Assembly (NCBI GenBank): GCA_965217095.1
Contig: OZ244235.1
Coordinates: forward strand, 2,356,001 to 2,420,000
DNA length: 64,000 nucleotides
Direction of reading: 5' to 3'
From: CAYNZV01 sp965217095
GTDB taxonomy: Bacteria; Latescibacterota; UBA2968; UBA8231
Numbering within the stretch: position 1 is the stretch's first letter; each line of letters begins with the position of its first letter. Under the pieces are notes generated by a model that was given only the letters and a program-made list of their open reading frames with translations, did not search any database and was not told the DNA's origin. Position numbers and translations under genes: made by a program. Shown here piece after piece: positions 53,800-63,336 of the stretch.

Positions 53800-54609
53800 T
53801 CACTTCTCTTCGAAAAGCGAGGGGGAAAAACGGTGCGGGTCGGCTGGCTCGCGGAACAGGATCTGCTGGCGGGGTGTCAGCTCGACATTGTCTGGCGGGC
53901 GCACCCGATTTGATGACCACGCCATCTGCGACACACAATACTTGTAAAGCAGGGATCGGCGTTCATGTTTTCCCGTCCAGGCCGCCGTTCCGTGCGTCAA
54001 CGCTTCGCTGAAGATGATTATGGAGCCTGCCGGCACCTCGGGAATGATCACGCATGGCGCGTCTTCAGGCGCGTCTAAAAACTCTCGTGGCAGTTTGTAG
54101 TTGCTCTTGTGGCTGCCCGGAATACAGCAGAACCCGCCATACTCCGGACCAGTAGGCGACAGATTCCACGCCACCACCGCAAAACCGTTGATGATCTCGT
54201 TGTTGCGAAAGGGATGAAATCGACCCGGCTGTGCCTCTGAGGTCTTCCGGCTGGCACCGTAGTCCGCGTGCATGGGCCCCCATGGGTTGCCGGCCTGCAT
54301 GCACAGCCCGTAGATACGGTCCAGCCGGAAGCAGTCTCCGAGCCAGAATCGCAGCGGTGGCATAATGCGCGGATGATCGAGCAAATCACAGAACGGTTTC
54401 CCCCAGCTCAAAAAGCCGGGCCCTTCGGGCCTCCCCCCGGCGGCACTGCCGAAACGGAGGTTGTCGCCCGTGGGCATCTCATGTTGATCCAGTAGTGCAT
54501 TCAGAATCCCGATCTCATCGGCAGCAAGAGCATCCTCGATTACCAGGAACCCTTGCAGGTCGAAGAGATAGCGTTGGGTCTCGTAAAAATCATTAGCTTT
54601 GGATGACAT
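53800..54609 (-). CDS. Phytanoyl-CoA dioxygenase (PhyH)-family protein
   Basis: 269 residues from ATG 54609 (MSSKANDFYETQRYLFDLQG). PhyH double-stranded beta-helix: GFLVIEDALAADEIGILNAL, GPMHADYGASRK (HxD iron ligands), GGFCCIPGSHKSNYKL, and SEALTHGTAAW (distal His). It is an Fe(II)/2-oxoglutarate dioxygenase fold. The start is 5 bases after the RNase R stop, and dlgD follows closely. PhyH expansions are known in sponge-symbiont genomes; two more PhyH genes lie at 62-64 kb. Confidence 0.85.
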   Translation of the reverse strand: MSSKANDFYETQRYLFDLQGFLVIEDALAADEIGILNALLDQHEMPTGDNLRFGSAAGGRPEGPGFLSWGKPFCDLLDHPRIMPPLRFWLGDCFRLDRIYGLCMQAGNPWGPMHADYGASRKTSEAQPGRFHPFRNNEIINGFAVVAWNLSPTGPEYGGFCCIPGSHKSNYKLPREFLDAPEDAPCVIIPEVPAGSIIIFSEALTHGTAAWTGKHERRSLLYKYCVSQMAWSSNRVRPPDNVELTPRQQILFREPADPHRFSPSLFEEK

Positions 54610-54614
54610 TCCGT

Positions 54615-56636
54615 TCAGGTTCCCTTCTTCCCCCTCTTGCGGTTGCCGGAGGCTCGTTGCTTCGAACGTTTGGTTGCCCTGCGAGCTTTGGGTGTGCTCG
54701 TCGCCCCAGTCGGTGACCTCGCCGCAGCAAGCTCGAAGTTCATTCTCTTCATCCTCACGTCCACCGATGCCAGCTTGACGTTCAGCGAATCTCCAAGTCC
54801 GTAGCTCGATCTCGAGTTGCGGTCGACGATGGTCTGGGTTTCCTCCCAGACCTCGAAATACTCCCCCCCCCCTCTTCGACTCAGCGTTCCATAGGGACCA
54901 GCCCATCCGCATACAGATCCTTGGGACGCACGAACAGTCCCATGGCATGAACTCCAACAATCGTGGCTTCCATCTCTTCGCCGATTCTCTTTTTCGCGAC
55001 CAGGCAGGCTGCCAGCTGGGTTATGTCACGTTCGGCTTGCACAGCTCGACGCTCGGCATCGGAGGAGCTCTCCGCCAACTATCGAGGCCACTGAGCCTCG
55101 ATTTGCCGTTCCAATGATTCCATAGAGCCCGGTGGACGAGCAGATCCGGATAGCGGCGGATCGGTGAGGTAAAATGGGCATAAGCTTCAGATGCGAGACC
55201 GTAATGCCCCTCACACTCCGTGGAATAATACGCCTGGGAAAGCGACCGCAGCAACATCATCTGGCCGGCTTCGGATTGGCGCATCTGTTTGATCTTCTTG
55301 AGAAACTGCGCCAGGCCCTTGCCATTCTTGGAGCTTTTGCTGCTTAGGCGCAAACCATACTGTTTTGCCCAGCTCCCCAGACGCGTCCACTTGTCTTGAG
55401 GGGGTGGTGGATGAACGCGATATATCCCCGCGAGGCGTTGGTCGACGAGATATTCAGCCACTGATTCGTTCGCTGCCACCATCAGATCTTCTATCACTTG
55501 ATGGGCCGCCAATTGCCCACGGCCGACGACGTTCGTCAGTTTACCGGATTTGCTGAAGATGACCTCCGCTTCCGGAATCTCCAGATCGAGTGAACCGCGA
55601 CCAAACGTCGTTGGCGCAGCAGCTCGGAAGCGGCCATCGCGTTCTCTACAACGGCACGGACCTTCTTGGGCACTCCTGTATCCCGGTCGATAAGATTCTG
55701 GACTTGGGTATAGGTGAGACGTGCGGCGCTGCGTACAAGGGAAGGGTAAATATGGATGTCGTTTCGTTCGCCGTCGGCGTCGACATGCATCTCACAGGTC
55801 AAGGTATACCGCGGCTCCCCGGGTACGAGGGAACACAGCCCGTTCGACAGGCGCTCGGGCAACATGGGAAACACTTGCGTAGGCAGATAGACGCTGGTGC
55901 CTCGCAGCCGGGCTTCCCTGTCGATGGCGGAGCGCGCCTTCACGTAGGAGGCGACATCGGCGATGGATACCCAGACGCGGTACCCTTCGTTCTCTTCCAC
56001 GGCAGCAACGGCATCGTCGAAATCCCTGGCGTGCTCGCCGTCCATGGTGACATGCAGTCGCTTGCGAAGGTCGCGGCGGCCACCGTCAACATTCTCGACG
56101 TCTACCTCATCGAACCGCTCAGCCTGCTCCAACACATCCTCGGAAAAGTGGTTCGGCAATGGCAGACCGGCCTCTGCCATCTTCAGTTGGGTGTTGTCGT
56201 CGCCTTCCGGGCCAAGTTCTTCCAGAACGGTCGCTTCCGAGACCTTGATCTTCGTGGACGGCTGTGTTACTTCGAAGCGCACGGCCGCATCGGTTTCGAT
56301 CTCGTCGGCCGAGCCATCCTTGACGAACTGCGGAGGTGCCGCCGGCTCAGGCTCTATCCAAACCGCCTGCTTGTGCCGCCGCAGCCAGCCGACTCCTCCG
56401 AGGAGGGGCAATGCTGGTTGGTCTGTTTGCTTCCGCACAAAGCGCCGTTTGGCCCTTTTTTCTTGCGCCCTTTTCTGTCTTGTGCCGCCGCCCTTCTGCT
56501 TCTTGTCCCGAGCTCCCTTTTGGCGCCCACCGTCTTTTGACGGTTTCTTTCCACCTCTTTTGGATCGGAGCTTGGCCACAGACTGATTACCTTTGCCGTG
56601 CCGGCTTGCGGAACAAGCCGATCGCCGACGTGCCAC
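54615..56636 (-). pseudogene. rnr: RNase R (rnr), interrupted by three single-base frameshifts
   Basis: Three frames plus a tail together encode RNase R: a Lys/Arg-rich N-terminus, the RNB core (KRLHVTMDGEHARDFDDAVA with active-site Asp residues, VSIADVASYVKARSAIDREA, FPMLPERLSNGLCSLVPGE), then EIPEAEVIFSKSGKL, HQVIEDLMVAANESVAEYLV, CEGHYGLASEAYAHFTSPIR, and the S1 domain (IGEEMEATIVGVHAMGLFVR … SYGLGDSLNVKLASVDVRMK). Breaks lie near 55604 (TTTT as TTT), 55082 (TTT as TT) and 54886 (CC as C). With one base restored at each, a 674-residue frame runs to TGA 54615. RNase R is rarely lost, so sequencing error is the favoured explanation. Confidence 0.8.
54863..54872 (+). repeat. Ten-base C homopolymer (poly-G in the coding strand of rnr)
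   Basis: A run of exactly ten C within the rnr S1 domain, encoding GGG glycine codons. With its current length the frame across it is correct, but runs of this size are prone to slippage in replication and base calling. Confidence 0.85.
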
Positions 56637-56665
56637 GCAGCGCGGTCCTGGGGAAGGAGAGGACG

Positions 56666-59224
56666 CTATTTGCCAAACTGTTCATAAAAGCGGTCGAAGC
56701 CACTCGCGGTGCCACAGAGATAGAGGGCGTCCTCGGCGGAGAGAATAAAGGTGGACGGGATGTCCATAAGGACCTCTCCGCCGCGTTCGACGGCAACCAC
56801 GGTGCACCCGGTGCGTTCGCGAATCCCGCCTCCAAGGGGGTGTTGTCCCGCCAGCCTGCCGGGATTCAGCTTGGCGAGCTTGATGCGAGCCTGCTGTGAC
56901 ATCATCTCGCCCATGACGTGGTAGGCGAGCAACTGACCAGCGACCTGGCCTATCGAGAGGGCGAAATCGGCGCCGGCTTGCTGGATGCGCGCAACGTTCT
57001 CCAATTGATCGGCAGAAGCGATGATCGGGACATGGGGTGCGTAGTCGCGCACGACCGCGGCCGCAAGCAAAGTCGCGCTATCGTTCTCGCGCGCGAGAAT
57101 GACAACGCCGGCAGTGGCGACGCCAGCACGTTCCAACACCGCTATGTCCAGCACGTCGCCCGTGACGTCGATCCCCTCTCCTTTCGCGTCGTCGATAACG
57201 CAGACGTCCTCGCCGGCATCGTGCAGTATCTCGGCCAGCTTGCTGCCAACCTCGCGATAGCCCGCTACCACAATAGCACCTTCGCTGGTGATGGGACGGG
57301 CCACGTCGCTGAGTCGTTTGATGCTTTCGGGACTGCCGACGGCCACAAGTATCATGCCGGGCTGCAGAATCTGATCCGCACCCGGAGGGGGATTTAATCC
57401 GTCCTCGACCCACTGCCCCACGAAGTGGACCCCTGTTTCCAGCTGGATCCCGCACTGGGCCAAGGTCTTGTTGGCCAGCGGGCTGTCGTCGTGGACACGG
57501 ATTTCGGCTACCTCGAGCAGGTGTTCCAGCGGTTCGACCCCCGCTACTCTCGGCCCGATCCTGGAGCTGGCACGCACGGCGATGGCGGCAGCCAGCACGT
57601 GGGTCGGCGTGAAGGCTGCCGTCACGCCGGCGAGCTGCATCGCTCCCCGGCGAGTAGGATTGTCTACCAATGCAACGATGGGACCGCCGAATCCTCGTTC
57701 GCGGGCACTTATCGCCAGGAAGGCGTTATACTCGTCCTCGCCGTTAGCTACTATCGCTCTCGCCTGCACCAGCGTTTTCAGGTCGAGCTCCTCCTCGCCG
57801 AGCGAGGCGTGTACCACGCTCGCGCCCTGTGCCTGCAGGCGTCGGGCGACCGTCTCGTCTTCCTCGATTACGACGATCGGTGATCCCTGACTCTTTAGAA
57901 CATCCATCAACGAATCCACCTCATGGCCGTAGCCGTAGATCACCACCGCCCCCGACGCGTCCGGCAGCTCACGCGCCAGGCGTCCATCGTAACGCTCGGC
58001 CACCAGGGGCGAAGCGAACTTATCGATCTGCACGACACCGCGCGTTGCGTCCGCCTGCCTGGTGGCTCGACCTTCCAAGAGCGAGGCGCAGCCTTTCAAA
58101 GCAAGCGGGGTAAACAGATTCAATATGAACGCAGTAAGAATCAACGTCGTGAAAATCGGCTGGTCGATAGCGCCTTGCGCCAGCGCCAGCGAGGCGACAA
58201 TAAATGCCATTTCGGCACGCCCACACATCCCGACCCCCACGGTCAGTGCTTCACGAAACGGCAATCCCATTTTCAGCGCCATAGATCCGGCACTGGCAAT
58301 CTGACCGACGATCACTACAGTGGTCAGCAACGCTATGAACGCTACGCCGGAAGCGCTGATGTCGAAGTTGATGGAAAACCCCAGCGAGATGAAGAAGATC
58401 GGCCCCAGAAACGAGTATGCGATGCCGTAGGCACGATCGTTGACGATCCTCACCAGGTTCGGGTGGGCGACCTTGTCCTCGAAGAAAAGGCCGGCCATGT
58501 AGGCGCCGAGAATCATGTGCAGACCGATAGCTTCGGCGAACAGGCCGGCACCGATCGCCATGACCAGCACGAAGGTAAAACCTTTCCCGCCCTCGGACCG
58601 GAAGGGTAGCTTGAGCCGCGGGTATACGAAACGGCCCAAAAACACCGTGACTACGAGAAAACCGACGACCTTGCCCAGGGTAATGACGATGCCCAGCGGC
58701 TCGAAGGTGCCGCCGGTAACCACGCCGATCACCAGCCCGAAGAATAGGAGAGTCAGAAGGGTGTCGTTGACGCAACTGGCGATAATGACCCGCGCCACCC
58801 GCGTGTTCGCCAGCCCGAGATCTCGGAGGCTCTTGAGCGTGATCACGACGGCGGTAGCCGTCATCGTCAGCCCTACGAAGGTGGCGCTGATAGGGTCCAG
58901 ACCAAAAAAGGTCGCCACCCCGAAACTCACCGCGAACGGCACGATAGCTCCGACCACGGCCACCCCCATGGAACGTTTCAGGGCGTCGTAGAACTCCAGC
59001 GGCTGGGTCTCCACGCCGGCATGGAACATGAGAAAGAAGATGCCGATCTCGGCCAGAAGCTGGATCGCGTCGCCCGGGGTGATCCAGCCAAGAACCGCCG
59101 GTCCCAACAGCACCCCGACGATCAGCTCGCCCATAACCGTAGGCAAACCGAGGGGACGCAACGTGACCGCAACCAGCCAGATGCAGGCGAGCAGAATCAG
59201 TAGATCGAAGGCGATCTCATGCAT
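56666..59224 (-). CDS. CPA2-family cation:proton antiporter with tandem RCK regulatory modules
   Basis: An 852-residue protein: twelve-or-so TM helices over ~1-375 (PTVMGELIVGVLLGPAVLGW, FVGLTMTATAVVITLKSLRD, CVNDTLLTLLF, GFSINFDISASGVAFIALLT), followed by two consecutive TrkA-N/TrkA-C cassettes: VVIYGYGHEVDSLMDVLKSQ with a TrkA-C, then VVAGYREVGSKLAEILHD with GCTVVAVERGGEVLMD. Duplicated cytosolic RCK modules make this longer than KefB/C. It likely exchanges K+ or Na+ for H+, gated by nucleotides. It sits between RNase R and the propeller genes, all on the same strand. Confidence 0.88.
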   Translation of the reverse strand: MHEIAFDLLILLACIWLVAVTLRPLGLPTVMGELIVGVLLGPAVLGWITPGDAIQLLAEIGIFFLMFHAGVETQPLEFYDALKRSMGVAVVGAIVPFAVSFGVATFFGLDPISATFVGLTMTATAVVITLKSLRDLGLANTRVARVIIASCVNDTLLTLLFFGLVIGVVTGGTFEPLGIVITLGKVVGFLVVTVFLGRFVYPRLKLPFRSEGGKGFTFVLVMAIGAGLFAEAIGLHMILGAYMAGLFFEDKVAHPNLVRIVNDRAYGIAYSFLGPIFFISLGFSINFDISASGVAFIALLTTVVIVGQIASAGSMALKMGLPFREALTVGVGMCGRAEMAFIVASLALAQGAIDQPIFTTLILTAFILNLFTPLALKGCASLLEGRATRQADATRGVVQIDKFASPLVAERYDGRLARELPDASGAVVIYGYGHEVDSLMDVLKSQGSPIVVIEEDETVARRLQAQGASVVHASLGEEELDLKTLVQARAIVANGEDEYNAFLAISARERGFGGPIVALVDNPTRRGAMQLAGVTAAFTPTHVLAAAIAVRASSRIGPRVAGVEPLEHLLEVAEIRVHDDSPLANKTLAQCGIQLETGVHFVGQWVEDGLNPPPGADQILQPGMILVAVGSPESIKRLSDVARPITSEGAIVVAGYREVGSKLAEILHDAGEDVCVIDDAKGEGIDVTGDVLDIAVLERAGVATAGVVILARENDSATLLAAAVVRDYAPHVPIIASADQLENVARIQQAGADFALSIGQVAGQLLAYHVMGEMMSQQARIKLAKLNPGRLAGQHPLGGGIRERTGCTVVAVERGGEVLMDIPSTFILSAEDALYLCGTASGFDRFYEQFGK

Positions 59225-59299
59225 GGGTGTCGGCCCGTATTAGGTAATAGCCGTTAAAGCCAATCGGGCGGCCTTGTGTCCGTGGGCTTGCCGTACGGT

Positions 59300-60835
59300 T
59301 CAGGCTACGTACACCGCAAAGAGCCTGGCGTCCTCGGCGCGCACACCTTCCCAGTTGACGCGCACCCGCACCGGATGGCCGAACTTCTCCAAAGTGTCCC
59401 GCTCACGCCAGGAAACCGGTTGACGCAGTCCAGCCTGAGTCAGCGGAACGCTGTCGTCGCCCGAATATCCGGGAATGGCCCTGAACTGCTCATCCAGCAG
59501 CTCGACCCTGAGCTGGCAATGCTCGCCGATGCGGTCCGCGTTCACAAACACCTTCCCTCCTTCACGCTCCACCTCGACCGGACACGAGATGCAGTGCGGT
59601 TCGTGCTTCCCCTCCGCCGCCGAACCGCGGAACGGTCCGCAGGGCGCGAACCAGCCGAAACGGTCGCGTTCCCAGGTTGCAACCCAGACACCGGTCAGCG
59701 ATTTAGGATTCCGCATATCCCAGGTCGAGGCCTCCTCTCGCCAGACACTGAACCAGTATACAGTACGATCGTCGATATTGGCGAAGGCGTTGCGCTGCAG
59801 CAGACGGGGCGCGGCATAGCCGGTCCGCGGTTGTTGCGGACCCCGTATTTCGTAGGAATGAACCATCTTGAAATCGGGCACAGACTCGGTGAAATGCAGC
59901 GCATCGTGGCTGATGGCGAATCCCAGATCCAGCACGACGTCGCGGCGGTCGTTGGTATCGCTGCGGTACTGCCCGTAGAGACCGAGGAGCAGATTCCCGC
60001 GGTTCCAGGTGGCGACCCCCTCGTGGATCTGTTCGCCGGAATGACCTTCGAAGGTTTCCGGGGCATGCGGAGGTAGCGGATCTCGGCGCAATCCCATGGC
60101 GGCAGCGTGGGTCCAGCTGACGAAATCGTAGGAAGCGAAGCTGACCACCAACCGCTTGGACGCTTGTTTGATGGGATGGGGGATAGGTCGATTCATGGAG
60201 GACGGTCCGCCCTGACCATTCACGTAAAAACAGCCGCCCCATTTTTGGATATTACCGCCCTCCACCCCGGTGCCGAAGATATCATCGCTATCCGTGGCTC
60301 GGGTCCAGTGCAGACCGTCGGGGCTGAATGAGGCGCTCTTTCGCAACGGACCGGGCGTGCTGAAAATCGACTTGAAGCGTCGCTGGGGATCGGGGTCACT
60401 CGGATCGTAGAAGACGTTGCCACAGGGACCGGCGACGCGGTTGTTGTCCTTGTTGCCGTTTTCTTGTGAGAGCCCCAGCTTCGGCCGCTCCCAGCTAAAG
60501 CCGTCCTTGGAAGTGGCGTAGAGCCCGCCCCGGCGTTGGTGGTTGTCGTCGGCGCCCACATACCACATGCGGTACTCGCCGTCGACGTGGAACACATGGG
60601 GACAGATGATTTCCGTGGCATCCAATGAGCCGGGAGGACCGTAGGTAAGCACCGGATATTCCGGGTGGCGGTCGTCCATATCCACACTGAGACCGTGGTC
60701 CATCTCGGCTGGATTGGTACGACCTGCCTGCAGGGTCAGGTTGAGGTCACGCGAGAAAGGCATGCTCCGTCTGTCGAACGGAAATAGTACCGCTTCTTCG
60801 ATGGAGTCGACCGGGCTTGAATTCAACGCTCGCAT
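59300..60835 (-). CDS. Beta-propeller glycoside-hydrolase-like protein, tandem paralogue A
   Basis: 511 residues from ATG 60835 (MRALNSSPVDSIEEAVLFPF), with AAAGGAG before it. Blades: DGEYRMWYVGADDN, SKDGFSWERPKLGL, QRRFKSIFSTPGPL, SPDGLHWTRATDSD, ASYDFVSWTHAAAMGLRRDP, HDALHFTESVPDF and DDRTVYWFSVWREE. C-terminal sandwich FVNADRIGEHCQLRVELLDE … GHPVRVRVNWEGVRAEDARL. It is ~60-65% identical by eye to the gene upstream (60849-62366), 13 bases apart. Confidence 0.8.
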   Translation of the reverse strand: MRALNSSPVDSIEEAVLFPFDRRSMPFSRDLNLTLQAGRTNPAEMDHGLSVDMDDRHPEYPVLTYGPPGSLDATEIICPHVFHVDGEYRMWYVGADDNHQRRGGLYATSKDGFSWERPKLGLSQENGNKDNNRVAGPCGNVFYDPSDPDPQRRFKSIFSTPGPLRKSASFSPDGLHWTRATDSDDIFGTGVEGGNIQKWGGCFYVNGQGGPSSMNRPIPHPIKQASKRLVVSFASYDFVSWTHAAAMGLRRDPLPPHAPETFEGHSGEQIHEGVATWNRGNLLLGLYGQYRSDTNDRRDVVLDLGFAISHDALHFTESVPDFKMVHSYEIRGPQQPRTGYAAPRLLQRNAFANIDDRTVYWFSVWREEASTWDMRNPKSLTGVWVATWERDRFGWFAPCGPFRGSAAEGKHEPHCISCPVEVEREGGKVFVNADRIGEHCQLRVELLDEQFRAIPGYSGDDSVPLTQAGLRQPVSWRERDTLEKFGHPVRVRVNWEGVRAEDARLFAVYVA

Positions 60836-60848
60836 GCTGTCGCTCCTT

Positions 60849-62366
60849 TCAGTTTACGTAGACGGCGAAGAGACGGCCGTCCTCAGGGCGCACACCTTCC
60901 CAGCTCACGCGCACGCGAACCGGATGATCGAATGCCTGCAGGGCATCTCCACCACTCCAGCTGACCGCCTCTCGTATCCCCGATGCACTCAGCGGCAGGC
61001 AGTCGGCCCTTGAATAGCCGGGAACAGGCACAAACTCCCTGTTCAGCAGCTCGACCTTCAACTGGCAATGCTCACCCAGCCGGTCGGCGTTGATAAAGAC
61101 CCGATGGCCATCCTTCTCCAGTTCCAGCGGACATGAAATGCAATGGGGTTCATAGTCACCAGCACCCCAGTCCTGATCACGTCCACAGGGGTTGAAGAAC
61201 CCCAGGCGGTCGCGTATCCAGGTGGCGACCCAAACTCCCGTCAAGGCGACCGGATTGTTCGCGTCCCAGGTTGAAGCCTCTTCGCGCCAGACACTGTACC
61301 AATAGACGGTGCGGTCGTCCATGTTGGCCCAGGCATTGCGCTGCACCAGCCGCGGTGCCGCATAGGAATTGGGGTTCGGGCCCTGGATTTCGTAGGAATG
61401 CACCATCTTGAAATCGGGTATCGGCTCCACAAACTCCAGGCCGTTGTGACTGATGGCGAATCCCAGATCCAATACGACGTCACGACGATCGTTGGTGGCG
61501 GCGCGGTACTGGCCGTAGAGGCTGAGCAGCACGTTGCCCCGGTCCCAGGTAGCCATGCCCTCGTGGACCTGCTCTCCGGAATGGCCTTCGAAGGTCTCCG
61601 GAGCTCGCGGCGGAACGTGATCGCGGCGGAAACTGACGGCGGCGGCGTGGGTCCAGTTCACGAAGTCGTAAGAGGCGTGGGAGGTAACAATGCGTTTGGA
61701 TGCCTGTGGAATAGGATGCGGCACCGTGCGGTTCCAGTCGGAAGGGCCGCCCTGGCCGTTGACGTAATAACACCCTCCCCACTTGAAGATGTGGCCACAT
61801 TCCATGGCGATGCCGAACAGCTCGCGATCCTCGCCGGACAAGGTCCAGTGGAGGCCGTCGGCACTGAACGAGGTGTTGTTGCCGCATCCGGTGATCGATT
61901 TGAAGCGCCGGTTGGGATCGGGCTCGTCGGGCTCGTACATGACCCATTCACCACAACGCCCCTCGACCAGGTTGTTCTCCTTGCTGCCATTTACCTCGGT
62001 CAATCCCAGATTTGGGCGCTCCCAGTTGAATCCGTCCTTGGACACCGCATAAAGACCGGTATGTCGCCTGGCGTCGTCGCCGGCGCCTATATACCACATG
62101 CGGTACTCCCCGTCTATATAGAACACGTTGGGACAAATGACTTCGGTGGAATCTAGCGACCCCGGTGGACCGGGGGAGAGTACGGGGCCGCCCGGGTGGC
62201 GTTCGTCGATGTCGACGCTGAGGCCGTGTTCCATCTCCGCTTTGTTCGTGCGTCCCGCAACCAGGGTCGTATGCAGGTCGCGCACGAACGGCATGCTGCA
62301 CTGATCGAACGGGAAGAGCACAATCTCCTCGATCGAATCGGTAGGGCTCGAATTTAGAACCTTCAT
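60849..62366 (-). CDS. Beta-propeller glycoside-hydrolase-like protein, tandem paralogue B
   Basis: 505 residues from ATG 62366 (MKVLNSSPTDSIEEIVLFPF). The open frame continues to 62588 but that stretch overlaps the PhyH gene and lacks homology. Blades parallel the neighbour: DGEYRMWYIGAGDDARRHTG, SKDGFNWERPNLGL, NRRFKSITGCGNNT, SADGLHWTLSGEDR, HNGLEFVEPIPDF, DDRTVYWYSVWREE. C-terminus FINADRLGEHCQLKVELLNR. No signal peptide. Preceded by a PhyH gene 50 bases upstream. Confidence 0.8.
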   Translation of the reverse strand: MKVLNSSPTDSIEEIVLFPFDQCSMPFVRDLHTTLVAGRTNKAEMEHGLSVDIDERHPGGPVLSPGPPGSLDSTEVICPNVFYIDGEYRMWYIGAGDDARRHTGLYAVSKDGFNWERPNLGLTEVNGSKENNLVEGRCGEWVMYEPDEPDPNRRFKSITGCGNNTSFSADGLHWTLSGEDRELFGIAMECGHIFKWGGCYYVNGQGGPSDWNRTVPHPIPQASKRIVTSHASYDFVNWTHAAAVSFRRDHVPPRAPETFEGHSGEQVHEGMATWDRGNVLLSLYGQYRAATNDRRDVVLDLGFAISHNGLEFVEPIPDFKMVHSYEIQGPNPNSYAAPRLVQRNAWANMDDRTVYWYSVWREEASTWDANNPVALTGVWVATWIRDRLGFFNPCGRDQDWGAGDYEPHCISCPLELEKDGHRVFINADRLGEHCQLKVELLNREFVPVPGYSRADCLPLSASGIREAVSWSGGDALQAFDHPVRVRVSWEGVRPEDGRLFAVYVN

Positions 62367-62416
62367 ATAGAAACTCCGGGATAGTACTCGTAAAAGGAGC
62401 TGGGGCTGAAACCACT

Positions 62417-63253
62417 TTACAGGGTCTGCCGAACCTTCTCTGCATCCGTGAACAGGATCTCGCGAACGGCGTTGGTTGCCTGCTCGTGAAACGCAACCGC
62501 AACCGGATCGAAGTCGCGGGATGGACGCGGCGTGTGTTTGAAGTGCCCGTAGCGATCGGTGCCACGGACGAGGGCTGCGCTGTCCCACTCCCCGACAATC
62601 TGCTTCGTGCTGGGTGGCAGGTAGTGCAGTGAGAGTCCAATACGACGATCGTGCGAGCTATTGGGAGTGGATGCGTGGGCAAGACGCACGTTATGCAGCG
62701 AGATCTCACCGGGCTGGAGCGGCATCGGTACCGCCTTCGCTTCGTCGACCTGCACCGAGATCTCCTGTCCCCGGGTCAAGAGGTTGTTCTCCTGAAACTC
62801 ATCCTTGTGCGGCAGCAGCTCGCCCTCGTGGCTCCCGGGGAGCACCCGCATGCAGCCGGTTTCGAGTGTAGCCGGCGACAGGGCAAGCCAGACGGTGACC
62901 AGGTCGCCGGAGTCGAGACCCCAGTAGCGCAGATCCTGGTGCCAAGAGACGAAGGTCTCGCTTTGTGCTTCCTTGATCCAGAAGAAGGTATTCCAGCACA
63001 GGATGTCGGGGCCGATCAGATCCTCGACGGCATCGAGGATCTTCTCATGCCGCATCAGCTCGTCGACCCTCGTAAAAAGGAGGTGGGACTTGTTTCGCTG
63101 GGGCCCTCCAAGCGGTTTCCCTTGTTCTGCTTCAAAGGCCTCGAGCGATGAACGACTGGCGGCCACTTCGGTGTCGTCGAGCAAGCGGATGGGAAAGTAA
63201 TATCCCTCGCGCTTGTACTGGGCGATAGCATCGCTACTGAGCAGCCTAGTCAT
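62417..63253 (-). CDS. Phytanoyl-CoA dioxygenase (PhyH)-family protein
   Basis: 278 residues from ATG 63253 (MTRLLSSDAIAQYKREGYYF), preceded by GGGAGG; a longer frame to 63427 overlaps the neighbouring gene. PhyH core: VDELMRHEKILDAVEDLIGP, FVSWHQDLRYWGL (HxD), TGCMRVLPGSHEGELLPHKD and LHNVRLAHASTPNSSHDRRI (distal His and Arg). Fe(II)/2-oxoglutarate dioxygenase expected. It leads into the two propeller genes. Confidence 0.87.
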   Translation of the reverse strand: MTRLLSSDAIAQYKREGYYFPIRLLDDTEVAASRSSLEAFEAEQGKPLGGPQRNKSHLLFTRVDELMRHEKILDAVEDLIGPDILCWNTFFWIKEAQSETFVSWHQDLRYWGLDSGDLVTVWLALSPATLETGCMRVLPGSHEGELLPHKDEFQENNLLTRGQEISVQVDEAKAVPMPLQPGEISLHNVRLAHASTPNSSHDRRIGLSLHYLPPSTKQIVGEWDSAALVRGTDRYGHFKHTPRPSRDFDPVAVAFHEQATNAVREILFTDAEKVRQTL

Positions 63254-63336
63254 ACGAACCTCCCTTGCAATTCGGTCTATGTCATGGCGGTCGAAACCAT
63301 CGCTTCCTAACGCCGAGAACAGTAGATCAATTTCAG

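Noticed and set aside
54610..54960. Extended N-terminus of the PhyH gene
   Set aside because: The extra 117 codons read the RNase R S1 domain and tail out of frame. ATG 54609 with the PhyH N-terminus is the natural start.
62367..62588. Extended N-terminus of the propeller gene
   Set aside because: Overlaps the PhyH coding region; the paralogue starts at the equivalent of ATG 62366.
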